A DNA stretch of 64,000 bases from Undibacterium parvum (GTDB lineage: Bacteria; Pseudomonadota; Gammaproteobacteria; Burkholderiales; Burkholderiaceae_D), in assembly GCF_003955735.1 (NCBI RefSeq), contig NZ_CP034464.1, positions 62,001 through 126,000 on the forward strand, written 5' to 3'. The position numbers and the translations under genes are program-made. This document shows positions 48,455 through 60,018 of the stretch, piece by piece (positions within the stretch are counted from its first letter, which is position 1; every line of letters starts with the position of its first letter). Below the pieces are notes generated by a model. It was given only the letters and a program-made list of their open reading frames with translations. It did not search any database and was not told where the DNA came from.

Positions 48455-49597
48455 TCAATTAAAACGGGCGTCATTCAATTCAACTTCAACTGCTGGTGTG
48501 CCGCGTTTGATTGCATCAAGTTTCGCGTAATCGGCAACTGCATGGCGTAAGTACTCCATCCCGGCACCGGTACGGGCGCTTAGAAAGACTCTTTCGATTT
48601 TATCATACTCGCCGATCTCAAATCTTGGCTCCATTGACGCAAGATCAATTTTATTCCAAACCAATAATTGCGGAATATGATCGGCACCAATCTCTTTTAA
48701 GACGTGATTCACCTGCAAAATCTGATCCGAACGAACTGGACTACTCGCATCAACAACGTGTATCAATAAATCGGCATGAATCGTTTCTTCCAAGGTTGCT
48801 CGAAATGCAGCGACCAACTGATGCGGCAATTCACGAATAAAACCAACCGTATCAGAAATAACAACACCTCCCGCATCCCCCAGATACAAACGACGAGAGG
48901 TCGTATCTAAGGTGGCAAATAATTGATCTGCTGCGTATGCATCGGCCTTGGTAAGCGAATTAAACAGCGTAGATTTACCAGCATTAGTGTAGCCAACCAG
49001 TGAGACAGAAAAAGTTTGACTGCGACCTCTAGAGCGACGCTGAGTCTCTCGCTGTTTATGCAACTTCTCCATCTTCGCTTTCAGCGCTTTTACACGCTCA
49101 CCCAACAAACGTCGATCCGTTTCAAGTTGCGTTTCACCAGGACCGCGCAAGCCTATACCGCCTTTTTGTCGCTCCAAATGAGTCCAACCTCGTATCAGGC
49201 GGGTGGCGAGATGCTGCAACTGCGCCAACTCAATCTGTACTTTACCTTCATGGCTGCGAGCACGTTGCGCGAAGATATCCAAAATCAGACTCGTTCTATC
49301 GACCACACGCACTTTAAGATGTCGCTCTAGATTTCGTTGCTGCGCTGGTGATAAAGCGTGATTAAAGATCACAATATCAGATTCAACATCGGCAACCGCA
49401 TGCGCTATCTCATCAGCTTTTCCAGAACCCACAAATAGAGCTGCATCAGGACTGGAACGCTTGCAAGTAATGGTAAGGATTGGCTCAGCACCGGCGGATT
49501 GAGAGAGCAAAGAAAGCTCATCTAAACTCGCTTCGAAGTCCCCTTTACCGAAATCGACACCAACCAAAATCGCCCGAGTTGAAATACTTTTACTCAA
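48455..49597 (-). CDS. hflX: GTPase HflX
   Basis: 380 residues. The N-terminal HflX domain includes NHALSPAQQRNLERHLKVRV, then the glycine-rich GIGLRGPGETQLETDRRLL and the G domain with G1 GYTNAGKST, G3 DTVGFI and G4 NKID. HflX binds and splits stalled ribosomes. It follows hfq by 19 bp, the classic hfq-hflX arrangement. Confidence 0.95.
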   Translation of the reverse strand: MSKSISTRAILVGVDFGKGDFEASLDELSLLSQSAGAEPILTITCKRSSPDAALFVGSGKADEIAHAVADVESDIVIFNHALSPAQQRNLERHLKVRVVDRTSLILDIFAQRARSHEGKVQIELAQLQHLATRLIRGWTHLERQKGGIGLRGPGETQLETDRRLLGERVKALKAKMEKLHKQRETQRRSRGRSQTFSVSLVGYTNAGKSTLFNSLTKADAYAADQLFATLDTTSRRLYLGDAGGVVISDTVGFIRELPHQLVAAFRATLEETIHADLLIHVVDASSPVRSDQILQVNHVLKEIGADHIPQLLVWNKIDLASMEPRFEIGEYDKIERVFLSARTGAGMEYLRHAVADYAKLDAIKRGTPAVEVELNDARFN

Positions 49598-49616
49598 AGA
49601 ATTATTCCAGTAAATA

Positions 49617-49853
49617 CTACTCAGGTTCTGATTCGGCGTTGATACTCACTGCACGTGCTGGCACCACAGTAGAAATGGCGTGTTTATAGACCATTTGAGT
49701 AACGGTATTGCGCAATAGCACAACATACTGATCAAAGGATTCAATATGACCTTGCAGTTTAATACCGTTCACAAGGTAAATCGATACGGGGATGTGTTCT
49801 TTGCGCAAAGCATTTAAGAACGGGTCTTGTAACAGTTGCCCTTTATTACTCAT
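49617..49853 (-). CDS. hfq: RNA chaperone Hfq
   Basis: 78 residues. Sm1 ([20 protein letters not shown]) and Sm2 ([14 protein letters not shown]) motifs are intact, and the C-terminal tail is short, as usual in betaproteobacteria. Hfq hexamers pair sRNAs with mRNAs, so this organism can be expected to use trans-acting sRNAs. GGAG lies before the ATG. Confidence 0.97.
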   Translation of the reverse strand: MSNKGQLLQDPFLNALRKEHIPVSIYLVNGIKLQGHIESFDQYVVLLRNTVTQMVYKHAISTVVPARAVSINAESEPE

Positions 49854-49887
49854 AACAGCTCCATTGTGTTGTTGTGATCAGGAGATT

Positions 49888-49916
49888 GGGGCACTTTTAT
49901 GAAACTCAAGTGCCCC
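49888..49916. promoter_or_regulatory. Hairpin between der and hfq
   Basis: GGGGCACTT/AAGTGCCCC, a perfect 9-bp stem with an 11-nt loop and no T tract on either side. It could end the der transcript or sit near the hfq promoter. Confidence 0.4.
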
Positions 49917-49991
49917 GAAAGATGACTACCATACAAAGTAATCTATTTTTACTTGCCAGTTAAATACATCGAACTATGCATCAACAAATAA

Positions 49992-51335
49992 TTATTTTTC
50001 TACCTTGGCGAAAGGGTTCTTCCCGGACCGCATTTCTATGCGCAAAGGGGTACCCACAAGTGAAAATGTTTCGCGAAAATGTTTTTCGAGATAACGCTTA
50101 TACACGTCGCCAATAGAGTCAAGAGCATTGCCATGAATAACGATGATAGGTGGATTTTGCCCGCCCTGATGCGCGTACCGAAGTTTCGGACGAATCGAGC
50201 CCTTGCGTTTAGGCTGCTGATGCTCAACCGCCTCTATCAAAGCACGAGTCAATTTTGGAGTCGACAGATTCGCCATTGCAGCGGCATAAGCAGCGTCAAT
50301 AGACTTCATCATAGGGTCAATACCCGATGACTTTAATGCAGAAACAAAATGAAATTTAGCGAAAGTTAAAAAATTCAACTTGCGCTCGATATCTACTTTG
50401 ATTTCATCACGACGATCGCTTTGCAGGCCATCCCATTTATTCACACCAACAACCAGAGCACGCCCCGACTCCAGAATAAAGCCAGCTATATGCGCATCCT
50501 GTTCAGAGATGTCTTGCTGCGCATCCAAAAGCAACAAAACCACATTGGCCTCGGACACTGATTGCAAAGTCTTCACAACAGAAAATTTTTCGATTGCTTC
50601 GAACACCTTTCCACGGCGACGAATACCTGCAGTATCTATCAAGGTGTAATGCTTGCCATCTCGTTCAAAAGGAATCTCAATCGAATCCCTTGTCGTACCA
50701 GGCATATCAAACGCGATAACTCGTTCTTCGCCTAGCAAAGTATTTACCAGGGTTGACTTACCGACGTTAGGACGACCAACAATTGCTATTTTAATGCCTC
50801 TAACAGCATCGATAGGCTCCTCCACCTCAGGTGGACGCTGTGCAAATGCAATGTTGAGCGACTCTTCGACCAGATCGGTCACGCCATCACCATGCGCCGA
50901 CGAAATAACGTAAGGGTCGCCCAAGCCTAATTCATAAAAATCCGCAGTGACCGAGGTGTAACGCATGCCTTCAGCCTTATTCACCACCAACATCACAGAA
51001 CGCCCTGACTTGCGCAGGAAATCTGTAATTGTTTTATCGTGAGGAGTTAAACCTTGACGGCCATCCACCAAGAAAATAACAACATCAGCCTCTGCCACGG
51101 CTTGCTTGGTTTGCTTTGCCATTTCATACATAATTCCATCTTTGGCAACTGGCTCAAAACCACCAGTATCGATGACCAAAAAGGGACGCTCACCAACCCG
51201 ACCTTCGCCATAGTGTCTATCTCTGGTTAAGCCAGGAAGATCAGCAACTAGTGCGTCGCGAGAGCGCGTAAGCCGATTAAACAATGTGGATTTGCCGACG
51301 TTAGGTCGACCTATAAGTGCTATTACCGGCTTCAT
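49992..51335 (-). CDS. der: Ribosome biogenesis GTPase Der (EngA)
   Basis: 447 residues from ATG 51335 ([17 protein letters not shown]). Two tandem G domains are visible, each with GRPNVGKST, followed by the KH-like domain (about 350-440, [18 protein letters not shown]). Der acts in 50S assembly. It starts 4 bp past the bamB stop. Confidence 0.96.
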   Translation of the reverse strand: MKPVIALIGRPNVGKSTLFNRLTRSRDALVADLPGLTRDRHYGEGRVGERPFLVIDTGGFEPVAKDGIMYEMAKQTKQAVAEADVVIFLVDGRQGLTPHDKTITDFLRKSGRSVMLVVNKAEGMRYTSVTADFYELGLGDPYVISSAHGDGVTDLVEESLNIAFAQRPPEVEEPIDAVRGIKIAIVGRPNVGKSTLVNTLLGEERVIAFDMPGTTRDSIEIPFERDGKHYTLIDTAGIRRRGKVFEAIEKFSVVKTLQSVSEANVVLLLLDAQQDISEQDAHIAGFILESGRALVVGVNKWDGLQSDRRDEIKVDIERKLNFLTFAKFHFVSALKSSGIDPMMKSIDAAYAAAMANLSTPKLTRALIEAVEHQQPKRKGSIRPKLRYAHQGGQNPPIIVIHGNALDSIGDVYKRYLEKHFRETFSLVGTPLRIEMRSGKNPFAKVEK

Positions 51336-51339
51336 TTCA

Positions 51340-52494
51340 TTACTCGGTCGCAAAAGCGACCACTGTCCCTGATTTAGTTTGTACGATCAAACTCGAATCA
51401 ACCACCAAAGGGGTCGCAAGAATTTGACTACCATCGGTGCTTACCCTACCGATGAAAGAGCCATCTTCTCTAGACAGAAAATGGAGAAAACCGAACGCGT
51501 CACCAACTGCAACCGCCCGACCAAATGACGCTGGCGCGGAAATTTTCCTGTTTGCCAATTTATCATTGCGCCAAACGCTAGAGCCAGCAGTTCTAGAATA
51601 AGCAGAAACAGCACCGCCATTATCAACCGCGAAAACAAAGCGCTCATCCACGCTAACACCGACTTCACTTGAAATATTTTTAGTCCAGCGTATTGCGCCA
51701 GATCCCAAATCAAAACAACTCACGCGTCCTTGATACGCAGCCGAACAAACTACTTGCTCGACAATCACTGGAGTACCAAGTACATCCGCAATTCGCTCTA
51801 ATTCTGTCGCGCCTTTTGGATCGGCGACCGAAGCCTCCCATCGCAAGCCACCATTATTCAAGGATAAAGCAACTAATTTTCCACCCGGCAAAGCGACAAT
51901 CGCTAATTCACTCGTCATTGCGATACCAGAAACTGCACGTAAAGTAAGTGCAGGCAAAGGACGATTTACCGCCCATTTTCTAACACCTGTTTCTATATCG
52001 TATGCGGCCACGCGATTATCAATACTCCGCACCAGAACTAAGCCCTGCCCAATTACAGGAGCGGTTAATATTTCACTAGACGCTTGCACCTTCCAGCGCA
52101 ATTTCCCGTCGAGATCGAATGCCAGCAAAAATCCTTTTTCACCTGCCACAGCAATCGTCGTGGAATTGGCGCCAACTCCCGCCGTCAAGGGCATGCCGGC
52201 ATTAATGCGCCAGGCTGTTTTTCCGCTAGCAGTATCAAGCTTCATGATGCTGCCATCAGCCGCCATGACAATAATATTTGCTCCTATCTGCACTGGAGAA
52301 AATGCAAAAGATCCACTTGCGCCAATGGACGCGCTCCATATCGGCTTAATCGACATAGAGGATTTAAACTCAAGCAAGGCAGCCGGCGCGTTTTTCACAT
52401 CCGTTTTTGAAAACGGATTAAGTGAAGACAGAGAGGAGCACGCAGCCAAATTAAGCAACAAAGCAAAGGCCACCAATTTACTAAATATTTGCAT
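51340..52494 (-). CDS. bamB: Outer membrane assembly lipoprotein BamB
   Basis: 384 residues. The lipobox is LLNLAAC with C19 as lipidation site. The rest is an eight-bladed PQQ-like beta-propeller with repeated [20 protein letters not shown] and [10 protein letters not shown] strands. BamB helps BamA insert outer-membrane proteins. It lies in the hisS-yfgM-bamB-der run also found in E. coli. Confidence 0.95.
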   Translation of the reverse strand: MQIFSKLVAFALLLNLAACSSLSSLNPFSKTDVKNAPAALLEFKSSMSIKPIWSASIGASGSFAFSPVQIGANIIVMAADGSIMKLDTASGKTAWRINAGMPLTAGVGANSTTIAVAGEKGFLLAFDLDGKLRWKVQASSEILTAPVIGQGLVLVRSIDNRVAAYDIETGVRKWAVNRPLPALTLRAVSGIAMTSELAIVALPGGKLVALSLNNGGLRWEASVADPKGATELERIADVLGTPVIVEQVVCSAAYQGRVSCFDLGSGAIRWTKNISSEVGVSVDERFVFAVDNGGAVSAYSRTAGSSVWRNDKLANRKISAPASFGRAVAVGDAFGFLHFLSREDGSFIGRVSTDGSQILATPLVVDSSLIVQTKSGTVVAFATE

Positions 52495-52507
52495 GCAGGA
52501 CTCCGAA

Positions 52508-53176
52508 TTATTGGACTACAACTTGACTTGCAACAGCGCCGTCAACTGCGCCGCCTATGGAGTCTAATTTAATTTGCGTTAATTGCCGACCAGGGTTTTT
52601 TTCATTTTGCTTAGATAAAGCTAGCTGATAGGCCGCACGCGCGTCTGCAATTTTCCCTTGCGAAAGAAGTATATCCGCCTTGACATCTGCTACCGCGGCA
52701 GCAAACTCAGAGGGAAACTCCGCCGACAATAAGGATAAACCCTCATCATAGGATTTTTCGTCCAGAGCGATTCCAGCCAAGCGAAGTCTAGCCAAAAATT
52801 TATATTCATTCACGCTACTATGATCCAAAACCCAATGCAATTGAATCTTAGCCCCCTTCAAATCATTTGCATCAAAGGCACCCTTCGCAGCACTCAAGGC
52901 AGCCATAGGTGCATATGCAGTGCGGGGAAATTTTTCCAATAAATCACCGGCAGTGCGCTGGACTTTCACATTATCTTTTGCAACTATTGACTTTTGCAAC
53001 TCATCGTACAACTGTGATGCCTGAGTCGATTGATTGCCTTGGTAAGTATTCCAAGCTGTCCAGGCAGCGTAAGAAGATAGAGCGACTATCAATATCCAAG
53101 TTACCAAATTACCATACTGCTTCCACCATGCTTTAAGCGTATCTAATTGTTCTTGCTCTTCGAGATCGTATGCCAT
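52508..53176 (-). CDS. YfgM-like inner-membrane TPR protein
   Basis: 222 residues. A cytoplasmic N-terminus (MAYDLEEQEQLDTLKAWWKQ) precedes one membrane span (about 22-42) and a periplasmic helical TPR region. YfgM associates with the SecYEG translocon and periplasmic chaperones. Position between hisS and bamB matches the enterobacterial order. Confidence 0.88.
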   Translation of the reverse strand: MAYDLEEQEQLDTLKAWWKQYGNLVTWILIVALSSYAAWTAWNTYQGNQSTQASQLYDELQKSIVAKDNVKVQRTAGDLLEKFPRTAYAPMAALSAAKGAFDANDLKGAKIQLHWVLDHSSVNEYKFLARLRLAGIALDEKSYDEGLSLLSAEFPSEFAAAVADVKADILLSQGKIADARAAYQLALSKQNEKNPGRQLTQIKLDSIGGAVDGAVASQVVVQ

Positions 53177-53187
53177 AATTTTTAATT

Positions 53188-54549
53188 TTAGTGATGAATA
53201 TGAATGTGATTAGGATCGTCGCAACAGGCATCCGTTTCGCTAGCACCTGTCATCTGATCGACCAGATAATCAACCGCAGAGGAAAATGGAACATTAACCT
53301 GATTATTATTTATATCTAGGTCGCGCATCGACTTAATCGTTACCGTGTCGCCGTTCGCCTCATCATCGCCAATTATTGCGGCGTATGCGGCCCCACTGGC
53401 GTCGGCTTTTTTCATTTGAGACTTAAAGCTGCCGGCACCTGCAGCCGATGCGCAATGTAACACAACATCGAGTCCAGCATCCCGCAAACGCTCGCCCAAG
53501 ACGAAAGACTGCGCCCTGCCCTGCTCACCTTGGTGAACCAAATAGACGTCACATTGAGCAGGATTATGCGCTTCGCCCGACGCCTTCATTAATTCCAATA
53601 AGCGCTCGACCCCCATTGCAAAGCCACAGGCTGGCGTTGCTTTACCGCCAAAAATGGAGAACAAAGTGTCATAACGTCCGCCGCCACAAACCGTGCCCTG
53701 CGAACCCAACTCATCGGTCACCCATTCAAATACGGTACGATTGTAATAGTCCATACCACGCACCAAGCGTGTATTAATCGTGAATGGAATACTATTATCG
53801 CGAAGAATTTTTTGAATCCCCTCAAAATGAGCCTTAGACTCCTCTCCAAGGTAATCAAATAATTTAGGAGCGGAATTTACCATCGCTTGCATTGCTGGAT
53901 TTTTAGTATCCAAAATGCGTAAAGGATTACTGTATAAACGACGCGAAGCCTCAGCATCAAGCAGTTCTTTGTGCGACTCAAAATACGCAATCAAATCTGC
54001 ACGATGCTGATTTCTTTCAGGTGCATCGCCTATCGAATTGAGTTCCAAACGAATATTTTGCAAACCCAAATCATCCCAAAGGCGCTGACACATCACGATT
54101 AATTCAGCGTCAATATCGGGGCCACTAAAACCTAAAGCTTCAGCTCCTACCTGATGAAATTGTCGATAACGACCACGCTGCGGCTTCTCGTGACGAAACA
54201 TAGGGCCTGTGTACCAAACGCGCTTGGGACCTTCATATGTAAGATTATGCTCAACAGCAGCCCTCACAATTCCAGCAGTATTCTCAGGCCTAAGCGTCAA
54301 TTTATCCCCGTTAAGCGCATCTTCGAAGGAGTACATTTCCTTCTCTACGATATCGGTCACTTCTCCCAAACCACGCGCGAATAAATGCGTAGACTCAACG
54401 ATAGGAGTTCGGATTTGTTGGAAGCCGTAACTTTTCAGCACAGACTGGACGGTATTTTCAAAGAGTTCCCACAGAGGAGCATCATCGGGCAGGATATCGT
54501 TCATCCCTTTCACGCCGGTTATTTTTTCTATTTTTTTATTTTCTGACAT
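53188..54549 (-). CDS. hisS: Histidyl-tRNA synthetase
   Basis: 453 residues, longer than E. coli (424). Motif 1 is in [20 protein letters not shown], motif 2 is [20 protein letters not shown], the histidine-specific segment is [15 protein letters not shown], and motif 3 is [13 protein letters not shown]. The anticodon domain follows. The extra length includes a C-terminal tail ending [12 protein letters not shown] that looks metal-binding (see findings). Confidence 0.96.
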   Translation of the reverse strand: MSENKKIEKITGVKGMNDILPDDAPLWELFENTVQSVLKSYGFQQIRTPIVESTHLFARGLGEVTDIVEKEMYSFEDALNGDKLTLRPENTAGIVRAAVEHNLTYEGPKRVWYTGPMFRHEKPQRGRYRQFHQVGAEALGFSGPDIDAELIVMCQRLWDDLGLQNIRLELNSIGDAPERNQHRADLIAYFESHKELLDAEASRRLYSNPLRILDTKNPAMQAMVNSAPKLFDYLGEESKAHFEGIQKILRDNSIPFTINTRLVRGMDYYNRTVFEWVTDELGSQGTVCGGGRYDTLFSIFGGKATPACGFAMGVERLLELMKASGEAHNPAQCDVYLVHQGEQGRAQSFVLGERLRDAGLDVVLHCASAAGAGSFKSQMKKADASGAAYAAIIGDDEANGDTVTIKSMRDLDINNNQVNVPFSSAVDYLVDQMTGASETDACCDDPNHIHIHH

Positions 54550-54572
54550 TCGTGATTACCTGATTTAATTTT

Positions 54573-55826
54573 CTATTTTGCAGATGCAGAAGATGAATAA
54601 TGACTCCGCACGTACTCTAAAACTATTGCTTGAAATTCTTTTGCTATCGACTCACCGCGCAAGGTCATCGCCTTTTCACCATCGATAAAAACCGGAGCCG
54701 CGGGCGACTCGCCAGTCCCAGGCAGGCTAATACCTATATTTGCATGCTTGGATTCACCCGGACCATTAACGATGCATCCCATCACCGCAACATTCATCGA
54801 TTCGACACCAGGGTACTGTAACTTCCAAACAGGCATTTGATCACGCAAATACGTTTGTATGTCATCCGCCAACTCTTGAAAAACTGTTGACGTCGTTCGA
54901 CCGCAACCTGGACACGCGATCACCATCGGTGTGAATTTGCGCAAACCCATCGTTTGCAATATTTCCTGCCCAACGATGACTTCTTTGCAGCGATCACCAC
55001 CCGGCTCGGGCGTCAAGGAAATTCGTATTGTGTCACCCAAACCTTCTTGCAACAGCACAGCTAAAGCAGCGGTCGAGGCGACAATCCCTTTACTTCCCAT
55101 TCCCGCTTCGGTCAAACCCAAGTGCAACGGATATTCGCAACGCTGAGCCAACGAACGATAAACAGCAATTAAATCCTGAACGCCGGAAACCTTACAAGAC
55201 AAAATTATTTTATCCGCTGCCAAACCTAATTCTTCTGCTCGAACTGCATTTTCAATTGCCGAGGTAATTAGCGCCTCATACATCACAGATTGGGCCGACC
55301 AAGGATTAACACGTTGCGCATTTTCATCCATGATGCGCGCTAACAAAGCTTGATCCAGACTCCCCCAATTTACACCAATTCGTACAGGCTTATTATATCG
55401 ACATGCGATATCTATCATCTGCGCAAACTGACTATCGCGTTTTGAGCCTTGCCCAACATTACCTGGATTTATCCGATACTTAGATAGCGCCTCAGCACAA
55501 CCTGGATAGTCTTTGAGTAAAATGTGTCCGTTATAATGAAAATCACCGACCAACGGCACATCCACACCCATCTTATCGAGTTGCTCGCGGATAGCTGGGA
55601 CAGCAGCGGCAGATTCAGCGTTATTGACAGTAATTCTGACTATTTCAGAGCCGGCACGCGCTAATTCTTTAATCTGAATTGCCGTTCCAATGACGTCAGC
55701 CGTATCCGTATTCGTCATAGACTGAATGACGATAGGCGCACCTCCGCCAACTTGAACTTCACGACTGCCATAAGTTATTTTCACGCCACGACTAACACGT
55801 CGAGCAAGAGCGCCAGAGTTCATCAT
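54573..55826 (-). CDS. ispG: 4-hydroxy-3-methylbut-2-en-1-yl diphosphate synthase IspG
   Basis: 417 residues. The TIM-barrel N-terminus ([20 protein letters not shown]) is followed by the [4Fe-4S] domain with ligands in [10 protein letters not shown] and [14 protein letters not shown]. It catalyses the penultimate step of the MEP isoprenoid pathway. It is 23 bp from hisS and 14 bp from rodZ. Confidence 0.96.
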   Translation of the reverse strand: MMNSGALARRVSRGVKITYGSREVQVGGGAPIVIQSMTNTDTADVIGTAIQIKELARAGSEIVRITVNNAESAAAVPAIREQLDKMGVDVPLVGDFHYNGHILLKDYPGCAEALSKYRINPGNVGQGSKRDSQFAQMIDIACRYNKPVRIGVNWGSLDQALLARIMDENAQRVNPWSAQSVMYEALITSAIENAVRAEELGLAADKIILSCKVSGVQDLIAVYRSLAQRCEYPLHLGLTEAGMGSKGIVASTAALAVLLQEGLGDTIRISLTPEPGGDRCKEVIVGQEILQTMGLRKFTPMVIACPGCGRTTSTVFQELADDIQTYLRDQMPVWKLQYPGVESMNVAVMGCIVNGPGESKHANIGISLPGTGESPAAPVFIDGEKAMTLRGESIAKEFQAIVLEYVRSHYSSSASAK

Positions 55827-55840
55827 AATTTAAGTTGTGC

Positions 55841-56872
55841 TTACTTCAAATTCAAATTAACTACATTACTACCATTAACTGGAAGAATTTCCAAAGGACG
55901 TCCGCGCAAAACAACTTCAACCCCGGCCGCATTCCCTATCCTCAACAATGAAGGCTCTTTAATGCTCAGCACTTCTTCACTGCCTGCCCTACCCAAATGA
56001 GAAGTGATGACAGTACCGTTTTCCTTTTTAAGCTGTATCCACGCATCTTGACGAAATTTAATCTTCAAAACATCGTTACCGGCATCCGCCGCGCCAAGTA
56101 CGGAAGCAGACACCGATTTATCAATAACAGCAGCAGGGACATCTGCAACTTGCTTAGCAACGACACTTTCCACAACGCCAGATACGGCAACCCGAGCCAC
56201 CACATCAGAGACTGCTGGAACCGCTGGGACGTCGAGAGGCATCACTGACACTGGTGTAGCATTCGCACTTGCCGGGACAGTGACGGCATCCACAGCAACT
56301 ATTGACGCTGAAACGGTCGATTGGTTCAAACTGACAGGAGCAACAAGCTCCGACTGGACTGGTGCCGACGAAAATAATCGATTAACAATCTCAGCATGTT
56401 CAAATTTTTGCAGCAAAAAAAAACCCGACGCCAACACTGCTAAAAAAGCAGCCCCAAACAAGTATTTATGATTATTATCCTGGCGCCCCATCAAGGAAAG
56501 ACGAGATTCAAGAAAAGGCGTCGAAAGCGCCGGCTTTAAGGCCGACTCTAGTTGCGAATTATCGGCAGGCATAGGCAATAAAGCGACGACTGCGTCTGCA
56601 TCAAGCTTCAATAGCTTTGCATAGGATCGGATAAAACCTCTGACGATCACCATTTGCGGCAGCGCATCGAATTGATTGGACTCGATTGCAGATATCTGTC
56701 TTGGCGCCAACTTCAATTGATCTGCAACTTGCTGAACAGATAAATCTTTTTGCCGCCTAGCAGCGGAAAGCAAAATTCCAACCGTTTCAACAACTGCAAA
56801 AGTAGGCTTCAAAAGCACCTCAGACTCCAACATAGAAGAATCCAATGATTTACTTGCACCATTATCACTCAT
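55841..56872 (-). CDS. rodZ: Cell-shape protein RodZ
   Basis: 343 residues. The cytoplasmic N-terminal helix-turn-helix (about 28-95, LSVQQVADQLKLAPRQISAI) is followed by a basic juxtamembrane stretch, a membrane span (about 140-158), an Ala/Val/Ser-rich periplasmic linker and a C-terminal DUF4115 domain (DAWIQLKKENG, RGRPLEILPVNG). RodZ links MreB to the wall synthesis machine. It overlaps pilF by 8 bp. Confidence 0.92.
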   Translation of the reverse strand: MSDNGASKSLDSSMLESEVLLKPTFAVVETVGILLSAARRQKDLSVQQVADQLKLAPRQISAIESNQFDALPQMVIVRGFIRSYAKLLKLDADAVVALLPMPADNSQLESALKPALSTPFLESRLSLMGRQDNNHKYLFGAAFLAVLASGFFLLQKFEHAEIVNRLFSSAPVQSELVAPVSLNQSTVSASIVAVDAVTVPASANATPVSVMPLDVPAVPAVSDVVARVAVSGVVESVVAKQVADVPAAVIDKSVSASVLGAADAGNDVLKIKFRQDAWIQLKKENGTVITSHLGRAGSEEVLSIKEPSLLRIGNAAGVEVVLRGRPLEILPVNGSNVVNLNLK

Positions 56873-57665
56873 TGAAAGCTCCCCGTTGCAACATCGCGTA
56901 CTCTTTCGAGTTAGGGTGACGCCGCCTCAATTGAGTGGAAAGCCCAGTGACAGCCAATTGATCGGAAAGCTTATTTTCAATTTTAATTGCTAGCCACAAT
57001 ACATCCGCCGCCATAATCTCAGCCTTAATGACCCTATCAATATAAAATTTTGCTTTTTCATAACTAGCCTGGTCGTAAAAGACCTTAGCCAAATTAACAT
57101 TTAAAGAGGGATTATCCGGCTGCTCACGAAATCCCTGCATAAAGTAACGCTCGGCACCAGCAACATCCTTCAATTTTAGGCTGCATACACCTGCATTATT
57201 TAAAACCTTGGCTGGAGTTGGATAACTCAGATCCTTAATTACTTTTTCAAAGTATTGTAACGACTGCTTTTCACGTCCGTTTTGACACAAAAACCATCCA
57301 TAATTATTTGCCAACTCCGAGTTATTTGGGGCCAACTTAAGCGCATGCAAAAAATTATCTTCTGCCAACTGGGTCTCACCAGTATCCATATAAATCAAGG
57401 CACGCAAACTATAGGCATCAACCAAATCTGGGGACGATTGCAAGGCATGTTTAATCTCATCAAGCGCAACTTTATGCAGCCCTTGTTGATAGTAACCGAC
57501 CGCCAACTGCATACGTATGGATGAACGATTTTGTGTATCGACCTTCTCGGTAGACGGATTTGCATCAGTCCGACCGCCGTCAAGCTTTTGGCTTACGCAG
57601 GCTGACAGCATCAGAGCAAACAAAACCCCAAACATCTTAAAATTTTGAAATGCCCCAATATTCAC
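56865..57665 (-). CDS. pilF: Type IV pilus biogenesis lipoprotein PilF/PilW
   Basis: 266 residues. The lipobox LMLSAC (C23) is followed by TPR repeats ([40 protein letters not shown]). PilF is the pilotin that places and assembles the PilQ secretin in the outer membrane. Overlaps of 4 bp with rlmN and 8 bp with rodZ show a tight operon. Confidence 0.92.
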   Translation of the reverse strand: MNIGAFQNFKMFGVLFALMLSACVSQKLDGGRTDANPSTEKVDTQNRSSIRMQLAVGYYQQGLHKVALDEIKHALQSSPDLVDAYSLRALIYMDTGETQLAEDNFLHALKLAPNNSELANNYGWFLCQNGREKQSLQYFEKVIKDLSYPTPAKVLNNAGVCSLKLKDVAGAERYFMQGFREQPDNPSLNVNLAKVFYDQASYEKAKFYIDRVIKAEIMAADVLWLAIKIENKLSDQLAVTGLSTQLRRRHPNSKEYAMLQRGAFNE

Positions 57666-58819
57666 TGAGTAACCTCCACGATTTTCCCAAAGTTTTCGCC
57701 GAATTTTCGCTTGTACTCATCCATCTTCTTCATACGCTCTTGAACCTTGGTTCTATCCTGCACCTCACCCGCTAATTGCCCACATGCAGCATCAATATCA
57801 TCACCGCGAGTCTTGCGTATGGTGGTCACAACGCCGGCATCCATCAATATCTGTGCAAAAGCCTTAATACGCGGATTGGCTGAGCGCGTCAAACCAGATT
57901 CAGGAAACGGGTTAAAAGGAATTAAATTAAACTTACACGGTACACTCTTCACCAACTGCACTAACTCTCTAGCATGCTGATCCGTATCATTGACCCCATC
58001 AAGCATGCAATACTCAAACGTCACAAAATCACGCGGCGCGAATTCCAGATAGCGCTGACAAGCAGCCATCAATTCGTTAAGAGGATGTTTCTTATTGAGC
58101 GGAATCAAGCTATCACGCAATGCGTCATTCGATGCATGCAAGGACACAGCCAATGCCACCGGACACTCTTGTGACAACTTATCAATCATAGGCACAACGC
58201 CACTAGTTGACAATGTCACGCGCCGACGCGATAGCCCATACGCATTATCATCGAGCATCAAACGTAATGCCGTGACAGTAGGCTCAAAATTCAACAATGG
58301 CTCACCCATCCCCATCATGACGACATTGGTAATCTGACGCTCACCTTTAGGACCTGGCTCAACACCTTTACTCTTACGCAATTCAAATTCAGCCATCCAC
58401 AACTGACCAATAATCTCGCCCACACTCAAATTACGATTAAATCCTTGCTTACCGGTAGAGCAAAACCGGCAATTTACAGCACATCCAGCCTGAGTCGAAA
58501 TACACAAAGTACCTCGCTTCTCCTCCGGAATAAAAACTGTCTCAACAGCATTTCCCTGCCCGACATCAAGCAACCACTTACGAGTTCCATCAGTAGAAAT
58601 ATGATCACTAATAACAACTGGCGCAGCAACATAGGCGCGACCAGCAAGCTTCTCCCGCAAAGACTTAGCAAGATCCGTCATATCTTCAAAATTACTGGCG
58701 CCAAACTGATGTATCCAGCGCTGCAATTGCTTTGCGCGAAACGGCTTCTCACCCAACTCATCACAATAAGCAATGAGCTGAGCAGGATCCAAATCCAACA
58801 AATTGGTGAGAACCGTCAT
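57662..58819 (-). CDS. rlmN: 23S rRNA/tRNA adenine-C2 methyltransferase RlmN
   Basis: 385 residues from ATG 58819, with AAGAAG six bases upstream (ATG 58825 is an alternative). The radical-SAM cluster is [11 protein letters not shown], followed by [12 protein letters not shown] and the second catalytic Cys near the C-terminus ([10 protein letters not shown]). It methylates A2503 of 23S rRNA and A37 of some tRNAs. Confidence 0.96.
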   Translation of the reverse strand: MTVLTNLLDLDPAQLIAYCDELGEKPFRAKQLQRWIHQFGASNFEDMTDLAKSLREKLAGRAYVAAPVVISDHISTDGTRKWLLDVGQGNAVETVFIPEEKRGTLCISTQAGCAVNCRFCSTGKQGFNRNLSVGEIIGQLWMAEFELRKSKGVEPGPKGERQITNVVMMGMGEPLLNFEPTVTALRLMLDDNAYGLSRRRVTLSTSGVVPMIDKLSQECPVALAVSLHASNDALRDSLIPLNKKHPLNELMAACQRYLEFAPRDFVTFEYCMLDGVNDTDQHARELVQLVKSVPCKFNLIPFNPFPESGLTRSANPRIKAFAQILMDAGVVTTIRKTRGDDIDAACGQLAGEVQDRTKVQERMKKMDEYKRKFGENFGKIVEVTQ

Positions 58820-58884
58820 ATGCATCTTCTTTCACACTTTAGGCCCAATAAACAAAGCCCAAAGTTTATTCAACAAAAAAACAA

Positions 58885-59310
58885 TTAACGTGAGTACACG
58901 TTCAAAGCTGGGAAGTAATAAGCGATCTCGACCGCTGCAGCCTCAACAGCATCAGAACCATGAACTGCATTCGCATCGATAGAATCTGCGAAATCAGCAC
59001 GAATAGTACCTTTTTCAGCCTTCTTAGGATCAGTTGCACCCATCAAATCACGGTGCGCCAAAACTGCGTTTTCACCTTCCAAAGCCTGAACCATAACAGG
59101 ACCTGAAATCATAAAATCAACCAAATCCTTAAAGAAAGGACGTGCAGCGTGAACAGCATAAAAACCCTCAGCTTCAGCGCGTGACAAATGCATCATACGC
59201 GCTGCGACGATTTTCAAGCCTGCGCCTTCAAAACGGCTGTAAATTTGACCGATTACGTTTTTTGCAACTGCATCCGGTTTAATAATAGACAATGTGCGTT
59301 CGATAGCCAT
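58885..59310 (-). CDS. ndk: Nucleoside diphosphate kinase
   Basis: 141 residues. [20 protein letters not shown] is the N-terminal signature and the phospho-His is in [12 protein letters not shown] (H117). It balances nucleoside triphosphate pools. It heads the ndk-rlmN-pilF-rodZ-ispG-hisS run. Confidence 0.97.
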   Translation of the reverse strand: MAIERTLSIIKPDAVAKNVIGQIYSRFEGAGLKIVAARMMHLSRAEAEGFYAVHAARPFFKDLVDFMISGPVMVQALEGENAVLAHRDLMGATDPKKAEKGTIRADFADSIDANAVHGSDAVEAAAVEIAYYFPALNVYSR

Positions 59311-59486
59311 CTAAAAACTCCAATAAAATGAAAGGGTTAAGAAAAAATTTTAAGAATTCATTCAACCTTCGATTTTACCATAAAACATCTATAGCAATGC
59401 ATGTTGTCCAGAAACACAATTGCCAAAGAGATTCATTTTTACGTCCATTGCAATCACAATCAGTAAAAATTCAAGCCAGACTGAAT

Positions 59487-59819
59487 TTACAAAAAAAACC
59501 ATGCGCCTACACACACCCCTTTTTTTGCATACGGCACATCCAATATCAGATCATCTAAGGGCACAGCGACGCACGGTAGTATCCAAGCATCGGCTTTTTC
59601 ATCTGAGCTCAAACTGGGCCAATCAATTCGATGCTGCACGGCACCGCCAAGCAACTGACACATACACGTTCGACAACTGCCATTGCGACACGAACTTGGC
59701 AAAGATACCCCCGCACGCAACGCGGACTCCAGAACAGTAAACCCACTCAAGAGCGGAAAACACCATCCCTGATAGTTCAATTTTGCGGTGAATTCCTTAT
59801 TTGGCATGATTTCACTCAT
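59487..59819 (-). CDS. Plant-type 2Fe-2S ferredoxin domain protein
   Basis: 110 residues. The cluster ligands are visible as SSCRNGSCRTCMC (C-x4-C-x2-C) and ILPCVA. It is a small soluble electron carrier; the partner enzyme is not nearby. ATG 59819 or 59807 could be the start. It is a single-gene unit between ndk and the divergent zinc-ribbon gene. Confidence 0.88.
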   Translation of the reverse strand: MSEIMPNKEFTAKLNYQGWCFPLLSGFTVLESALRAGVSLPSSCRNGSCRTCMCQLLGGAVQHRIDWPSLSSDEKADAWILPCVAVPLDDLILDVPYAKKGVCVGAWFFL

Positions 59820-60018
59820 CCGTTAATTTACACCTCAAGAAAAATATTGCAAATCAACGAATAAACTTCTTGCATTCGAATCGCCTTAACTAAAAATAAG
59901 ATAATTTATATCAAAAAATCTCGATTACATGGAATATTTTTCCGACAATAGATTACCTTGTATTTTTTGCTTATTTTGACTAAATTGAAAGACCGAGGTG
60001 AACTAATAGGAGTCACAA

